A stretch of DNA of 24,579 nt, from contig CAYXPR010000023.1 of NCBI GenBank assembly GCA_964467255.1, forward strand, positions 1-24,579, given 5' to 3'. The notes under the pieces are model-generated. The model made no database searches, had not been told where the DNA came from, and worked only from the letters and a program-made list of their open reading frames with translations. This document shows positions 1 through 7,201 of this stretch, piece after piece. The DNA is from CAYXPR01 sp964467255. GTDB lineage: Bacteria > Pseudomonadota > Alphaproteobacteria > Rickettsiales > RGZB01. Positions within the stretch are counted from its first letter, which is position 1, and each line of letters opens with the position of its first letter. Position numbers and translations under genes: made by a program.

Positions 1-72
1 AGTTGTTACCACTGGAGTTGTTACCGCTGGAGTTGTTACCGCTGGAGTTGTTACCGCTGGAGTTGTTACCGC
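1..72. repeat. 15-bp tandem repeat encoding NNSSG
   Basis: Near-perfect head-to-tail copies of a 15-bp unit (agttgttaccgctgg on the plus strand): four complete copies plus a partial one. One base varies in the first copy (act for gct). The array continues past the left edge, so the copy number is unknown. The period is divisible by 3, so gain or loss of units changes protein length without a frameshift. Degenerate copies occur near 165-193 of the same gene. Confidence 0.9.
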
Positions 73-391
73 CGCATCCCTCTAAGCAGAGTTGATATTG
101 GATAGGACTGTTAGGAAGAAATTCTGCCTCGCAGTCTTCTTCGCAGGAACCGCCGCTGCTTGTATTGCCACTGGTGTTACCGCTGGAGTTGCCTTCAGTA
201 CCGCAAAGGTCGTGGTTGTTGGCAATGGGCCGATTGCTGACATGGCAAACGATTTCGCCGCCATAAGGCTTTTCTACGGCACCAGGTTTACAATAGTGCG
301 GGGGAACAGTGCAGGGATTCGCCATTGCTGCTGAAGCACTGAACAACACAGCAAATGCAAAAAGAACCGACATAAATGAAAAACGTTTCAT
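1..391 (-). CDS. Secreted Cys-containing protein with NNSSG repeats, partial
   Basis: The frame is open from an ATG at 391 to the left edge (130 codons visible); the C-terminus lies outside the window. A strong GGAGGG Shine-Dalgarno sits 5 nt before the ATG. Residues 1-24 form a signal peptide (MKRFSF, hydrophobic core, SAAMA, then NPC), so the product is exported. Eight cysteines follow (27, 34, 49, 63, 83, 87, 102, 106). The last four form CX3C-X14-CX3C (CEEDC and CLEGC), echoing the small secreted proteins at 14781-16456. From residue 107 the chain becomes a Gly-Asn-Asn-Ser-Ser pentapeptide repeat, probably a flexible hydrophilic linker or tail, rich in N-x-S tripeptides. No family is recognised and the function is unknown. 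Reading frame and export are well supported. Confidence 0.75.
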   Translation of the reverse strand, partial: MKRFSFMSVLFAFAVLFSASAAMANPCTVPPHYCKPGAVEKPYGGEIVCHVSNRPIANNHDLCGTEGNSSGNTSGNTSSGGSCEEDCEAEFLPNSPIQYQLCLEGCGGNNSSGNNSSGNNSSGNNSSGNN

Positions 392-428
392 AAATCCCTC
401 CATGAGCCACACTATGGCACTGCTCATC

Positions 429-434
429 ATTATA
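429..434 (-). promoter_or_regulatory. Candidate -10 box (TATAAT) of the left-edge secreted protein gene
   Basis: The minus strand reads a perfect TATAAT about 38 nt upstream of the ATG at 391. No convincing -35 hexamer lies at 16-18 nt; the best match (TTAACG) is 20 nt away. This is only a candidate. Confidence 0.35.
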
Positions 435-554
435 TGCACCAAGCTTTAATAAATCGTTAAATTTTCTAAAATTTTAGGCAATTTGTATTTGTTCTTAGCG
501 CCGAGGTGTTACGCGAAGGCAACGGATAAGGGGGTAAGTGCTTGAAAACGGGGT

Positions 555-652
555 TGTTCCGGCAGTGGCTTTGGGGCAATTGTGCTAGTAGAAGGCCTTT
601 AAATCTGACGAGGCATGCAACGCGCTATTCAGAGTGGGCGACTGCCGGAACA
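555..652. other. 98-bp element bounded by perfect 12-bp inverted repeats
   Basis: TGTTCCGGCAGT at 555-566 is exactly repeated in inverse orientation at 641-652, enclosing 74 nt. The interior contains the palindromes AAGGCCTT (592-599) and GCATGC (613-618) but no obvious longer pairing and no ORF of useful length. It lies in the gene-free stretch 392-753. It could be the closing stem of a structured RNA, a small non-autonomous mobile element, or a protein-binding region. No U-tract follows, so it is not a simple terminator. Apart from this element and the -10 candidate, 392-753 is AT-rich sequence in which I see nothing. Confidence 0.5.
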
Positions 653-753
653 TGGGCTTGTGTGGTAAGGAATATGCCACAGAATTTCTTAAAAAGTCGT
701 TAATTTGATTAAAATTTTAACGAATTTTGTCTAAAAATGAGACTCGGCCCTCA

Positions 754-1536
754 CTAACCAATTAATTCCAGAAGTGTTTTTTCAAGTAAGGCGAGCGCAT
801 CGGGGCTGCTCATGCGGTGATCGCCTGACTTCAGAAATGTGGCGGTTGCGTCGGTGCTGGTTAGGCGATTTAGTATTTGAAGTGAAACATCTGGCGGCAC
901 ATCGGCATCGTTCATGCCATGAATCAGCCGTACGGGGCAGGTGATGGCGATGGGTTTGCCGAGGAGCATGTGGTTTCGTCCGTCTTCAATCAGCAGCCGA
1001 GTGATGGGATAGCTGCTATCTGGCGCGGGGTCGTTGCAATATTCCGTGGGCAAATGGAACACGCCGTGGTCAAGAATGGTTTTTTGCTCCTCTGGCTTTA
1101 GTGCGTTCCAGATTAGGTTTTCCGTAAAGTCAGGTGCCGAAGCAATGCCAAGCAGCGCATGCAGGCGCTGTGGGCGCTTTAGTGCGGCCAGCAGCATGAG
1201 CCATCCGCCCATGGAAGAGCCGATAATAATCTGTGGGCCTCGGGTGAGTGCGTCGAGCACTGTAAGCGTGTCTTCTAACCAGCGGCTGATGCTGCCGTCG
1301 GTGAACGCGCCGGAGGATTGCCCGTGGCCGAAATAATCAAAACGCAGGTAAGAAAGTCCCTCGCGGCGGCAGAGTGCTTCTAAAAATAGCGCCTTGCTTC
1401 CTTGCATATCGGACTTGAAACCAGAAAGGAAAACAACGCCTGGGCGGTCATTGTCACGCCCATCTAATTTTGCATAGGCCAGTGTGTGACCATCTTGCCG
1501 CTTGAGATTTGAAATTTTATCTGTAGTTTCTTGCAT
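754..1536 (-). CDS. Alpha/beta hydrolase, ABHD10-like serine (thio)esterase
   Basis: A 260-residue alpha/beta hydrolase starting at the ATG at 1536. The frame stays open further upstream, but that extension overlaps the start of the divergent glycosyltransferase gene and lacks family similarity. The nucleophile elbow GSSMGGW puts the catalytic Ser at 108; Asp210 (HGMNDADVP) and His240 (GDHRMS) complete the triad. The oxyanion-region motif FLSGFKSDMQGSKA, FDYFGHGQS and the C-terminal SGDHRM closely resemble what I recall of eukaryotic ABHD10, a mitochondrial acyl-protein thioesterase and acyl-glucuronide esterase. No signal peptide is present, so it is cytoplasmic. The substrate in this organism is unknown; a carboxyl- or thioester is likely. 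Family assignment is strong by motif, precise function is inference. Confidence 0.85.
   Translation of the reverse strand: MQETTDKISNLKRQDGHTLAYAKLDGRDNDRPGVVFLSGFKSDMQGSKALFLEALCRREGLSYLRFDYFGHGQSSGAFTDGSISRWLEDTLTVLDALTRGPQIIIGSSMGGWLMLLAALKRPQRLHALLGIASAPDFTENLIWNALKPEEQKTILDHGVFHLPTEYCNDPAPDSSYPITRLLIEDGRNHMLLGKPIAITCPVRLIHGMNDADVPPDVSLQILNRLTSTDATATFLKSGDHRMSSPDALALLEKTLLELIG
1502..1529 (+). promoter_or_regulatory. Weak candidate promoter for the GT4 gene
   Basis: TTGAGA (1502-1507), a 16-nt spacer and TAGTTT (1524-1529) on the plus strand, inside the 5' end of the divergent hydrolase gene. The -35 is good and the -10 is poor. Only 31 nt separate the two divergent starts, so control elements must overlap coding sequence. 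Confidence 0.25.
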
Positions 1537-1567
1537 CACGCAGGTCCTAGGGTAAAAACACAAAAAT

Positions 1568-2728
1568 ATGACCAAAGCTTCTAAAGCAAATCCGGTGCTA
1601 TTACAAATTTTGCCTTCGCTGTATTCCGGCGGGGTAGAACGCGGCACAGTGGAAATTGCACACGCAGCCTCACGCGAGGGGTTTCATTCTATCGTGGTTT
1701 CGTCCGGCGGCCCGATGGTGCAGTCGCTGGAAGCGGTGGGCGTGAAGCACGTCCGCATGGCGGTGGATAGTAAAAATCCGTTCATCATTATATTGAATGC
1801 GTTGCGGCTGATGTTGGTGATTCGCAAACATAAGGTGGCGATTGTACATGCGCGCTCACGCGCGCCGGCATGGAGCGCCTACCTCGCCACACGTGTCTGC
1901 AAAGCACGTTTTGTGACTACGTTTCACGGGCTTTATGGCCTGAAAGCGCCAATGAAACGCTGGTATAACTCTGTGATGACGCGGGGCGACAGCGTGATTG
2001 CGATTTCAGATTTTATCGCGGCGCATATCCAGCAATATTATCAGGTGCCTTCTGAGAAAATTGTCACGATTCACCGTGGTGTGGACCTCGATTATTTCAA
2101 CCCGGAGCGGGTGGAAAAAGAACAGATGCGCGAAGTGGAGAAACAGTGGAAGCCACAAAAATATCTGCCGGTGGTTGCCATGCCAGGGCGCTTCACGCGC
2201 TGGAAAGGCCACAAGTTTTTGCTGGAGGCCCTGCGGCTGATTCCGCATCACGACTATACCTGCATCATGGTGGGCGATATTAAAAAACATCCGGAATATG
2301 TACGCGAAATTCAGGAAATCATCGAAACCTACCGTATGCGCGGGCATGTGCATTTATGCCCACACACACCGCTGATGGCGGCGGGCTATATGCTGGCCGA
2401 TGTGGTGGTGTGCCCATCGATTGAGCCAGAGGCATTCGGGCGCGTGGTAACCGAGGCGCAGGCTATGGGTAAAATGGTGATTGCAACGGGGCATGGCGGT
2501 GCAGCCGAAACCATCGTGCATGGTGAAACCGGCTGGCTGGTGAGCCCAACAGATCCTAAAGAATTAGCCGATGCATTGCAGCATGTGTTCAGCATGAGCG
2601 AGGCGGATAAAGCCGTGGTAGCAAAGGCAGCACAGGCGCACATCCGGAAGAATTTTTCGCTCCAGCACATGACGGATGCCACCATCGGCCTTTACAAAAA
2701 ATTGATGGAAGAATCCTCTGCGGCGTGA
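1568..2728 (+). CDS. Glycosyltransferase family 4 (GT-B fold)
   Basis: A 386-residue retaining GT-B glycosyltransferase. The N-terminal acceptor domain contains the SLYSGGVERGTVEIA loop (residues 17-31), typical of GT4 enzymes. The C-terminal domain begins with the GRFTRWKGH strand-loop (207-215) and carries the family EX7E motif (EPEAFGRVVTE, E288 and E296) followed by GHGGAAETI, which binds the nucleotide sugar. No membrane segment is evident, so it probably works at the cytoplasmic face of the inner membrane. The adjacent GT9 gene on the same strand suggests lipopolysaccharide core or another cell-surface glycan; donor and acceptor cannot be read from the sequence. No clear Shine-Dalgarno precedes the ATG; the nearest is a TAGGG about 15 nt upstream. 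Confidence 0.9.
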   Translation: MTKASKANPVLLQILPSLYSGGVERGTVEIAHAASREGFHSIVVSSGGPMVQSLEAVGVKHVRMAVDSKNPFIIILNALRLMLVIRKHKVAIVHARSRAPAWSAYLATRVCKARFVTTFHGLYGLKAPMKRWYNSVMTRGDSVIAISDFIAAHIQQYYQVPSEKIVTIHRGVDLDYFNPERVEKEQMREVEKQWKPQKYLPVVAMPGRFTRWKGHKFLLEALRLIPHHDYTCIMVGDIKKHPEYVREIQEIIETYRMRGHVHLCPHTPLMAAGYMLADVVVCPSIEPEAFGRVVTEAQAMGKMVIATGHGGAAETIVHGETGWLVSPTDPKELADALQHVFSMSEADKAVVAKAAQAHIRKNFSLQHMTDATIGLYKKLMEESSAA

Positions 2729-2757
2729 TTGCACTTAGGCCTGCCTTGTTTTACACT
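2729..2757 (+). promoter_or_regulatory. Candidate promoter of the GT9 gene, giving a near-leaderless mRNA
   Basis: TTGCAC (2729-2734), a 17-nt spacer and TACACT (2752-2757). The expected transcription start is about 2764, only around 3 nt before the ATG at 2767. This fits the absence of a Shine-Dalgarno there. Confidence 0.4.
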
Positions 2758-2766
2758 ATCTAACGC

Positions 2767-3726
2767 ATGGCAAAAACAACCACAGCACCCACAAAGAAAT
2801 ACCTCATTATCAAGCATGGGGCGCTGGGCGATTTTATTTTAGCGACTGGCCCGATGGCGGCCATCCGCCTTCGTCACCCAAAGTCACACATCGTGCTGCT
2901 GACAACAAAGCCCTATAAAGAATTGGCTCAGATGTGCCCCTTTGTGGATGAGGTGTGGATTGACGAACGCGCGCCGCTGATTTCAGTGGAGCGCTGGTGG
3001 CCGCTGCTAAAAAAAATTCGCCGCGCTAAATTCAAAATGATTTACGATTTGCAAACCTCGAGCCGCACCAACTGGTATTTCCGCCTGCTAGGCCGTAAAA
3101 AACCATTGTGGAGTGGCATTATTGACTGGTGCTCGCATCCGCACAAAAACATTCTCCGCACCAAGATGCACACGATTGACCGGCAAAAAGAACAACTCAT
3201 GCTCACTGGCATTAAGAATGTTCCGAGCCCTGATATTTCGTGGCTGAAGTCTGATATTTCCCGCTACCTGCTGCCAGAAAGTTTTGCGTTGATTGTGCCG
3301 GGGGGCTCAGCGCACCGCCCGGAAAAACGCTGGACGCTGAAGGGATTCGAAACTGTGGCGCGTTATTTGATGGAGCATGGTATTACACCGGTTTTTATCG
3401 GCACGTTTGAGGAGCAGGCAAGTATTATTGAACTAAACCGTATGGTCAAAGGCTCGATTAATCTCTGCGGGCAGACGAGCTTTGCCGATATTGCGGAGCT
3501 TGGGCGGCGCGCCACCCTGTGCATCGGCAATGATACCGGCCCCATGCATATGCTGGCGCTCGGTAAACGCCCGACGATTTGTCTGTTTTCGGGTTACTCC
3601 GACCCTGCACTCTGTGCCCCGCGGGGTAAGAATGTTCGCCTGCTGCAGGAAGAGGAGCTTCCCGACATGAAGGAAAAGGATGTCCTCTCGCTGATTGCCG
3701 AGATGCTAAAACTTGACACACTTTAG
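2767..3726 (+). CDS. Glycosyltransferase family 9, heptosyltransferase-like
   Basis: 319 residues with the architecture of ADP-heptose:LPS heptosyltransferases (WaaF/WaaC type). The N-terminal KHGALGDFILATGPMAAIR (16-34) supplies the glycine-rich loop with the conserved Gly-Asp. PGGSAHRPEKRW (178-189) and GNDTGPMHMLA (254-264) are the nucleotide-sugar-binding motifs of the C-terminal domain. The likely reaction is transfer of heptose, or a related sugar, to the inner core of lipopolysaccharide on the cytoplasmic face of the inner membrane. It follows the GT4 gene by 38 nt. No Shine-Dalgarno is visible before the ATG. The thrS promoter lies in its last codons. Sugar specificity is not certain, so no gene symbol is given. 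Confidence 0.88.
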   Translation: MAKTTTAPTKKYLIIKHGALGDFILATGPMAAIRLRHPKSHIVLLTTKPYKELAQMCPFVDEVWIDERAPLISVERWWPLLKKIRRAKFKMIYDLQTSSRTNWYFRLLGRKKPLWSGIIDWCSHPHKNILRTKMHTIDRQKEQLMLTGIKNVPSPDISWLKSDISRYLLPESFALIVPGGSAHRPEKRWTLKGFETVARYLMEHGITPVFIGTFEEQASIIELNRMVKGSINLCGQTSFADIAELGRRATLCIGNDTGPMHMLALGKRPTICLFSGYSDPALCAPRGKNVRLLQEEELPDMKEKDVLSLIAEMLKLDTL

Positions 3727-3740
3727 AAATTCTCTAGTCT
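3713..3740 (+). promoter_or_regulatory. Promoter of thrS-infC
   Basis: A perfect TTGACA -35 (3713-3718), a 16-nt spacer and a TAGTCT -10 (3735-3740), overlapping the end of the GT9 gene. Transcription should start near 3747, giving a leader of roughly 20 nt with TAGGA about 9 nt before the thrS ATG. The leader is too short for a riboswitch or attenuator. Confidence 0.65.
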
Positions 3741-3768
3741 AGGCCGCCCAAAACCTAGGAATTTTTTT

Positions 3769-5736
3769 ATGTCGCAGGCCACGTTACAAAATACTTCCGC
3801 TATTCAAATCACACTGCCCGATGGCAGCGTGCGCGAAATGGCCAAAGGCACAACTGGCGCGCAGATTGCTGCTGCCATCGGTGCAGGCCTTGCGAAAGCG
3901 GCGCTGGCGGTGAAAGTGAATGGCGAAGAGTGGGACCTTTCCCGCCCGATTGATGCCAATGCCAGCATTGCAATTATCACGGGCAAAAGCGAAGAGGCGC
4001 TGGAAATTCTCCGTCACGACTTCGCGCACCTGATGGCCGAAGCAGTGAAGGAACTCTACCCTGAAACACAGGTGACAATTGGCCCTGCGATTGAAAATGG
4101 TTTTTACTATGATTTTTCACGCGCCACACCATTTTCCACCGACGATCTCGGAAAAATTGAAGCACGCATGGCAGAAATTATTGCCCGCGATGAGCAGATA
4201 AACCGCGAAGTGTGGAAGCGCGATGATGCGGTGAAATTCTTCCAAAGCATCGGCGAAAAATATAAAGCAGAAATTATTGCCAGCATTCCGGCGAATGAAG
4301 ATATTTCGCTCTACCGCCAAGGCAACTTCATCGATTTGTGCCGTGGGCCGCATTTGCCTTCCACCGGCAAGCTGAATGCCAAAGCGTTCAAACTGACCAA
4401 AGTGGCGGGTGCCTACTGGCGCGGCGATAGTCGCAATGAAATGTTGCAGCGTATTTACGGCACCGCATGGGTGGATGAAAAGCAACTCAATGCGTATCTT
4501 ACCCAGCTGGAAGAAGCCGAAAAACGCGACCACCGACGCATTGGCCGTGAGATGGATTTATTCCACGTGCAAGAAGAAGCCGTGGGTCAGGTGTTTTGGC
4601 ACGATAAAGGCTGGACGCTATATCGCGCGCTCGAAAACTACATCCGCGCCAAGCTGAAAAAGAATAATTATCAGGAAGTGAAAACCCCCATTTTAGTCGA
4701 CCGCACACTGTGGGAAAAATCTGGCCACTGGGAAAAGTTCCGCGAGAATATGTTCACGTCAGAATCTGATGAGGAACGCGTGCTGGCCATCAAGCCGATG
4801 AACTGCCCCTGCCACGTGCAGATTTTTAACGTGGGCCTAAAAAGTTACCGCGACCTGCCGCTGCGTATGGCGGAATTCGGTGCGTGCCATCGTAATGAGC
4901 CAAGCGGCGCGTTGCACGGCATTATGCGCGTGCGCGGCTTCACGCAGGACGATGCGCACATCTTCTGCACCGAAGACCAGATTACATCGGAAACAGTCAA
5001 CTTCTGTAACCTGCTCCAGCAGGTGTATAAGGAATTGGGCTTTACCGAAGTGCGTGTGAAGTTTTCAGACCGCCCCGCTAAACGCGCGGGCACTGACGCC
5101 ACGTGGGATAAAGCCGAAGGCGCGCTGAAAGATGCCGTGAAAGCGGCGGGTCTTGAATATACGCTAAACCCCGGTGAAGGAGCATTTTATGGCCCGAAGC
5201 TGGAATTTGTGCTGAAAGACACCATTGGCCGTGACTGGCAGTGCGGCACGCTGCAGGTGGATTTTGTGCTACCGGAACGACTGGATGCCGCCTATATCGG
5301 GCAGGATGGTGCCAAGCACCGCCCCGTGATGCTGCACCGCGCGATTTTAGGCAGCTTTGAACGCTTCATCGGTATTTTGATTGAACACCATGCGGGCAAA
5401 TTCCCACTGTGGCTTGCGCCGGTGCAGGTGGTGATTGCAACCATCACGAACGATGTCGACAGCTATGCCCACGAGGTAAAAGCTGCGCTGGAAGCAGCGG
5501 GGCTTCGCGCGCAGGTAGATACGGGCAGCGATAAAATCAGCTATAAAATCCGCGAACATTCATTGGGTAAAATCCCTGTGATTTTTGCAGTCGGTAAACG
5601 TGAAATGGAAGAAAAGACCGTATCCGTGCGCCGCCTTGGCTCTGAAAAGCAGGAAGTGCTTGCGCTTGAAAGCATCATCGCTACACTGAGGGCGGAAGCT
5701 GCCGTTCCCGATGACACATCGGGCAGCAGTCATTAA
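3769..5736 (+). CDS. thrS: Threonyl-tRNA synthetase
   Basis: 655 residues, close to the usual length. It charges tRNA-Thr in the cytoplasm. Domains in order: TGS (about 11-72), the second additional/editing domain with HDFAH (H83 and H87) and the CRGPH motif (191-195), then the class II catalytic core. Zinc ligands are visible as C346 in MNCPCH and H397 in QDDAHIFC; class II motif 2 is seen in CHRNEPSGALHG. GAFYGPKLEF is the family's active-site strand, and motif 3 lies in HRAILGSFERF. The C-terminal anticodon-binding domain starts near FPLWLAPVQVV. All catalytic signatures are present, so the enzyme should be active. infC starts 20 nt downstream, so the two are co-transcribed. Confidence 0.97.
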   Translation: MSQATLQNTSAIQITLPDGSVREMAKGTTGAQIAAAIGAGLAKAALAVKVNGEEWDLSRPIDANASIAIITGKSEEALEILRHDFAHLMAEAVKELYPETQVTIGPAIENGFYYDFSRATPFSTDDLGKIEARMAEIIARDEQINREVWKRDDAVKFFQSIGEKYKAEIIASIPANEDISLYRQGNFIDLCRGPHLPSTGKLNAKAFKLTKVAGAYWRGDSRNEMLQRIYGTAWVDEKQLNAYLTQLEEAEKRDHRRIGREMDLFHVQEEAVGQVFWHDKGWTLYRALENYIRAKLKKNNYQEVKTPILVDRTLWEKSGHWEKFRENMFTSESDEERVLAIKPMNCPCHVQIFNVGLKSYRDLPLRMAEFGACHRNEPSGALHGIMRVRGFTQDDAHIFCTEDQITSETVNFCNLLQQVYKELGFTEVRVKFSDRPAKRAGTDATWDKAEGALKDAVKAAGLEYTLNPGEGAFYGPKLEFVLKDTIGRDWQCGTLQVDFVLPERLDAAYIGQDGAKHRPVMLHRAILGSFERFIGILIEHHAGKFPLWLAPVQVVIATITNDVDSYAHEVKAALEAAGLRAQVDTGSDKISYKIREHSLGKIPVIFAVGKREMEEKTVSVRRLGSEKQEVLALESIIATLRAEAAVPDDTSGSSH

Positions 5737-5743
5737 CAACAAC

Positions 5744-5759
5744 AGGAGACTGATTTATT
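5744..5759 (+). promoter_or_regulatory. infC: infC ribosome-binding site and rare AUU start codon
   Basis: AGGAG (5744-5748) lies 8 nt before ATT (5757-5759). An in-frame TGA at 5751-5753 forbids any earlier start, and the next in-frame ATG (5901) would delete the conserved N-terminal domain. In Escherichia coli the AUU start of infC makes translation sensitive to IF3 level, giving autoregulation; the same arrangement is seen here. Confidence 0.85.
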
Positions 5760-6344
5760 AACACGAACTTTGGCCCTAGGCCGCCCCGTCCGAGTGGCGG
5801 CAACCGTTTTCGCCCAGCACCACCTCCGCGCGAAGACGAGCATAATATCAACGAATTTATCCGTAGCGACCCTGTAAGGCTTGTTGGTGCTGATGGCGCC
5901 ATGGTTGGCGTTGTGCCCTTGAGTGAAGCCTTAGCAGCTGCGGTTGCAGCGGGCCTTGATTTGGTTGAGCTTTCACCAAATGCTGAGCCGCCTGTGTGCA
6001 AAATCCTCGATTATGGCAAATACCGCTACGAGGCACAGAAAAAAGCAAAAGAAGCCAAGAAAAAACAAAAAGTCATTAACATCAAAGAAATCAAAGTGCG
6101 TCCGAATATCGACGTGCATGATTACGAAGTGAAGCTGAAAGCAGCAAAGCGTTTCTTCGAAGAAGGTGACAAGGTGAAAATCACGCTGCGTTTCCGCGGC
6201 CGTGAAATGAGCCATATCGACCTCGCGAAAGAAGTGCTTGAGCGTTTCCAGAAGGATTTAGTAGGTGTTGCTAAGGCCGAACACGAAGCACGCCTTGAAG
6301 GCCGCCAGATGGTGATTATGATGGTGCCGGAAGGTCATAAATAA
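5757..6344 (+). CDS. infC: Translation initiation factor IF-3
   Basis: 195 residues when read from the AUU at 5757 (fMet-NTNFGPRPP...). IF3 binds the 30S subunit, prevents premature 50S joining and checks the initiation codon. A Pro/Arg-rich N-terminal extension (about 2-28) precedes the N-terminal domain, which starts at NINEFIRSDPVRLVGADG and contains LDLVELSPNAEPPVCKI and DYGKYRYE. A Lys-rich linker (KKAKEAKKKQK) leads to the C-terminal domain (PNIDVHDYEVKLKAAKRF, FRGREMSH). It directly follows thrS and ends at a strong terminator; rpmI and rplT, which follow infC in many bacteria, are absent. A start at the ATG at 5901 would give 147 residues and lose half of the N-domain. Confidence 0.95.
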   Translation: MNTNFGPRPPRPSGGNRFRPAPPPREDEHNINEFIRSDPVRLVGADGAMVGVVPLSEALAAAVAAGLDLVELSPNAEPPVCKILDYGKYRYEAQKKAKEAKKKQKVINIKEIKVRPNIDVHDYEVKLKAAKRFFEEGDKVKITLRFRGREMSHIDLAKEVLERFQKDLVGVAKAEHEARLEGRQMVIMMVPEGHK

Positions 6345-6360
6345 TTACAGATTGTGGTAC

Positions 6361-6392
6361 AAAAAAGGCGCCCAGAAATGGGCGCCTTTTTT
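6361..6392. terminator. Rho-independent terminator, probably bidirectional
   Basis: A perfect 14-bp stem (AAAAAAGGCGCCCA pairing with TGGGCGCCTTTTTT) closes a GAAA tetraloop at 6375-6378. A run of T follows on the plus strand and a run of A precedes it, so it can stop both thrS-infC and the convergent prepilin gene ending at 6412. Confidence 0.95.
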
Positions 6393-6411
6393 ATATGCGC
6401 ATGGCCACTGC

Positions 6412-7098
6412 TTAGTTCAGCGTAATCTGAAGGAAGCACACCAACTCGTCGTTATCGTAATCATATTCCGGCGGGTTTGGCGTATTGTCTTGGCAACCTG
6501 TGCCTGCGGTTAGGTTGGTGGCACGCAATACGCCAGAGGTCGGCAGGCCATCATCCATTTTCTTATCCACGTTGTAAGATGTTTCCGGCGTCAGCACCGA
6601 GCTGTTCAATGCACCTGTGCCATCGGCAAGGGCTAGAATCACATGGTTGCCGATGGCGTCGTTATAATCCAGCGCAAAGCCCGCACCGCCACCTGCGGCG
6701 TTGGAGCGTGGGATGTTGGTGTCCAGAATATCATCTGCGCCGTTGGCTTCAAACGTGCCTTCCACAAGCCCGGCAAGGCTTAAATGCTCCCAGGCAAGGT
6801 TTCCTTCGCCAGAAGCATATACAATGCGGCCGTTACCATCGCCATTTGCGCTGGTGGTAAAAAACGTGGTGGCGTTGACCATGTCACCGGGATAGGCGCG
6901 GAATTTATCGACATACATATCGACGGCGCTTAATTTATTTTCAATTTCACGCGTCATGGAGCGCACTTTTGCAGCGGCAATCAATTGCTGTGCCGCCACA
7001 ATGCCAGCAACCAACATGCCCAAGAGCACGAGCACGATGGCGGTTTCAACCAGTGTCACACCAGCCTGTGTGTGAGTGCGACGAGAGGGGTGTAGCAT
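6412..7098 (-). CDS. Prepilin-like protein (type IV pilin / type II pseudopilin)
   Basis: 228 residues from the ATG at 7098, chosen because AAGGAG stands 6 nt upstream; the frame extends 10 codons further without a site. A basic leader ends at Gly13, and QAG/VTLVE matches a prepilin peptidase site with the conserved Glu at +5 (E18), followed by a hydrophobic helix (VTLVETAIVLVLLGMLVAGI). The mature part shows YPGDM and ANGDGNG, typical of the alphaproteobacterial pilin-like family that resembles pseudopilins, and two C-terminal cysteines in GCQDN and VCFLQ that could form a disulfide loop. It should be inserted in the inner membrane and assembled into a pilus or pseudopilus. No assembly genes are nearby, so the system it serves is unknown. 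Confidence 0.88.
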   Translation of the reverse strand: MLHPSRRTHTQAGVTLVETAIVLVLLGMLVAGIVAAQQLIAAAKVRSMTREIENKLSAVDMYVDKFRAYPGDMVNATTFFTTSANGDGNGRIVYASGEGNLAWEHLSLAGLVEGTFEANGADDILDTNIPRSNAAGGGAGFALDYNDAIGNHVILALADGTGALNSSVLTPETSYNVDKKMDDGLPTSGVLRATNLTAGTGCQDNTPNPPEYDYDNDELVCFLQITLN

Positions 7099-7141
7099 GG
7101 TTTTCTCCTTAAAGAGCGGGTAAATCAAATCAGTGGGAGCG

Positions 7142-7171
7142 ATTATACCATATTGAATGGGGGCTTAGCAA
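7142..7171 (-). promoter_or_regulatory. Promoter of the prepilin-like gene
   Basis: On the minus strand: TTGCTA (7171-7166), an 18-nt spacer and a perfect TATAAT (7147-7142). The expected start is near 7135, leaving about 37 nt of leader with AAGGAG before the ATG at 7098. The pilin gene can therefore be expressed independently of psd-pssA upstream. Confidence 0.6.
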
Positions 7172-7201
7172 ACGGCCTGCATGGGGCCACGTAAGGGGTC
7201 T

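Noticed and set aside
1..72. CRISPR array
   Set aside because: The repeats are 15 bp, directly adjacent without spacers, and form a continuous reading frame.
82..334. Short ORFs on both strands (60 and 80 codons) at the left edge
   Set aside because: They overlap the open frame from 391, which has a strong Shine-Dalgarno and a signal peptide; they have neither and are out of frame with it.
555..652. 6S, 4.5S/SRP or tRNA gene
   Set aside because: The conserved sequence elements of these RNAs were not found; only the outer 12-bp stem is clear.
1537..1647. N-terminal extension of the ABHD10-like hydrolase to 297 residues
   Set aside because: It overlaps the first 80 nt of the divergent GT4 gene and its translation has no family similarity; the ATG at 1536 fits the family start.
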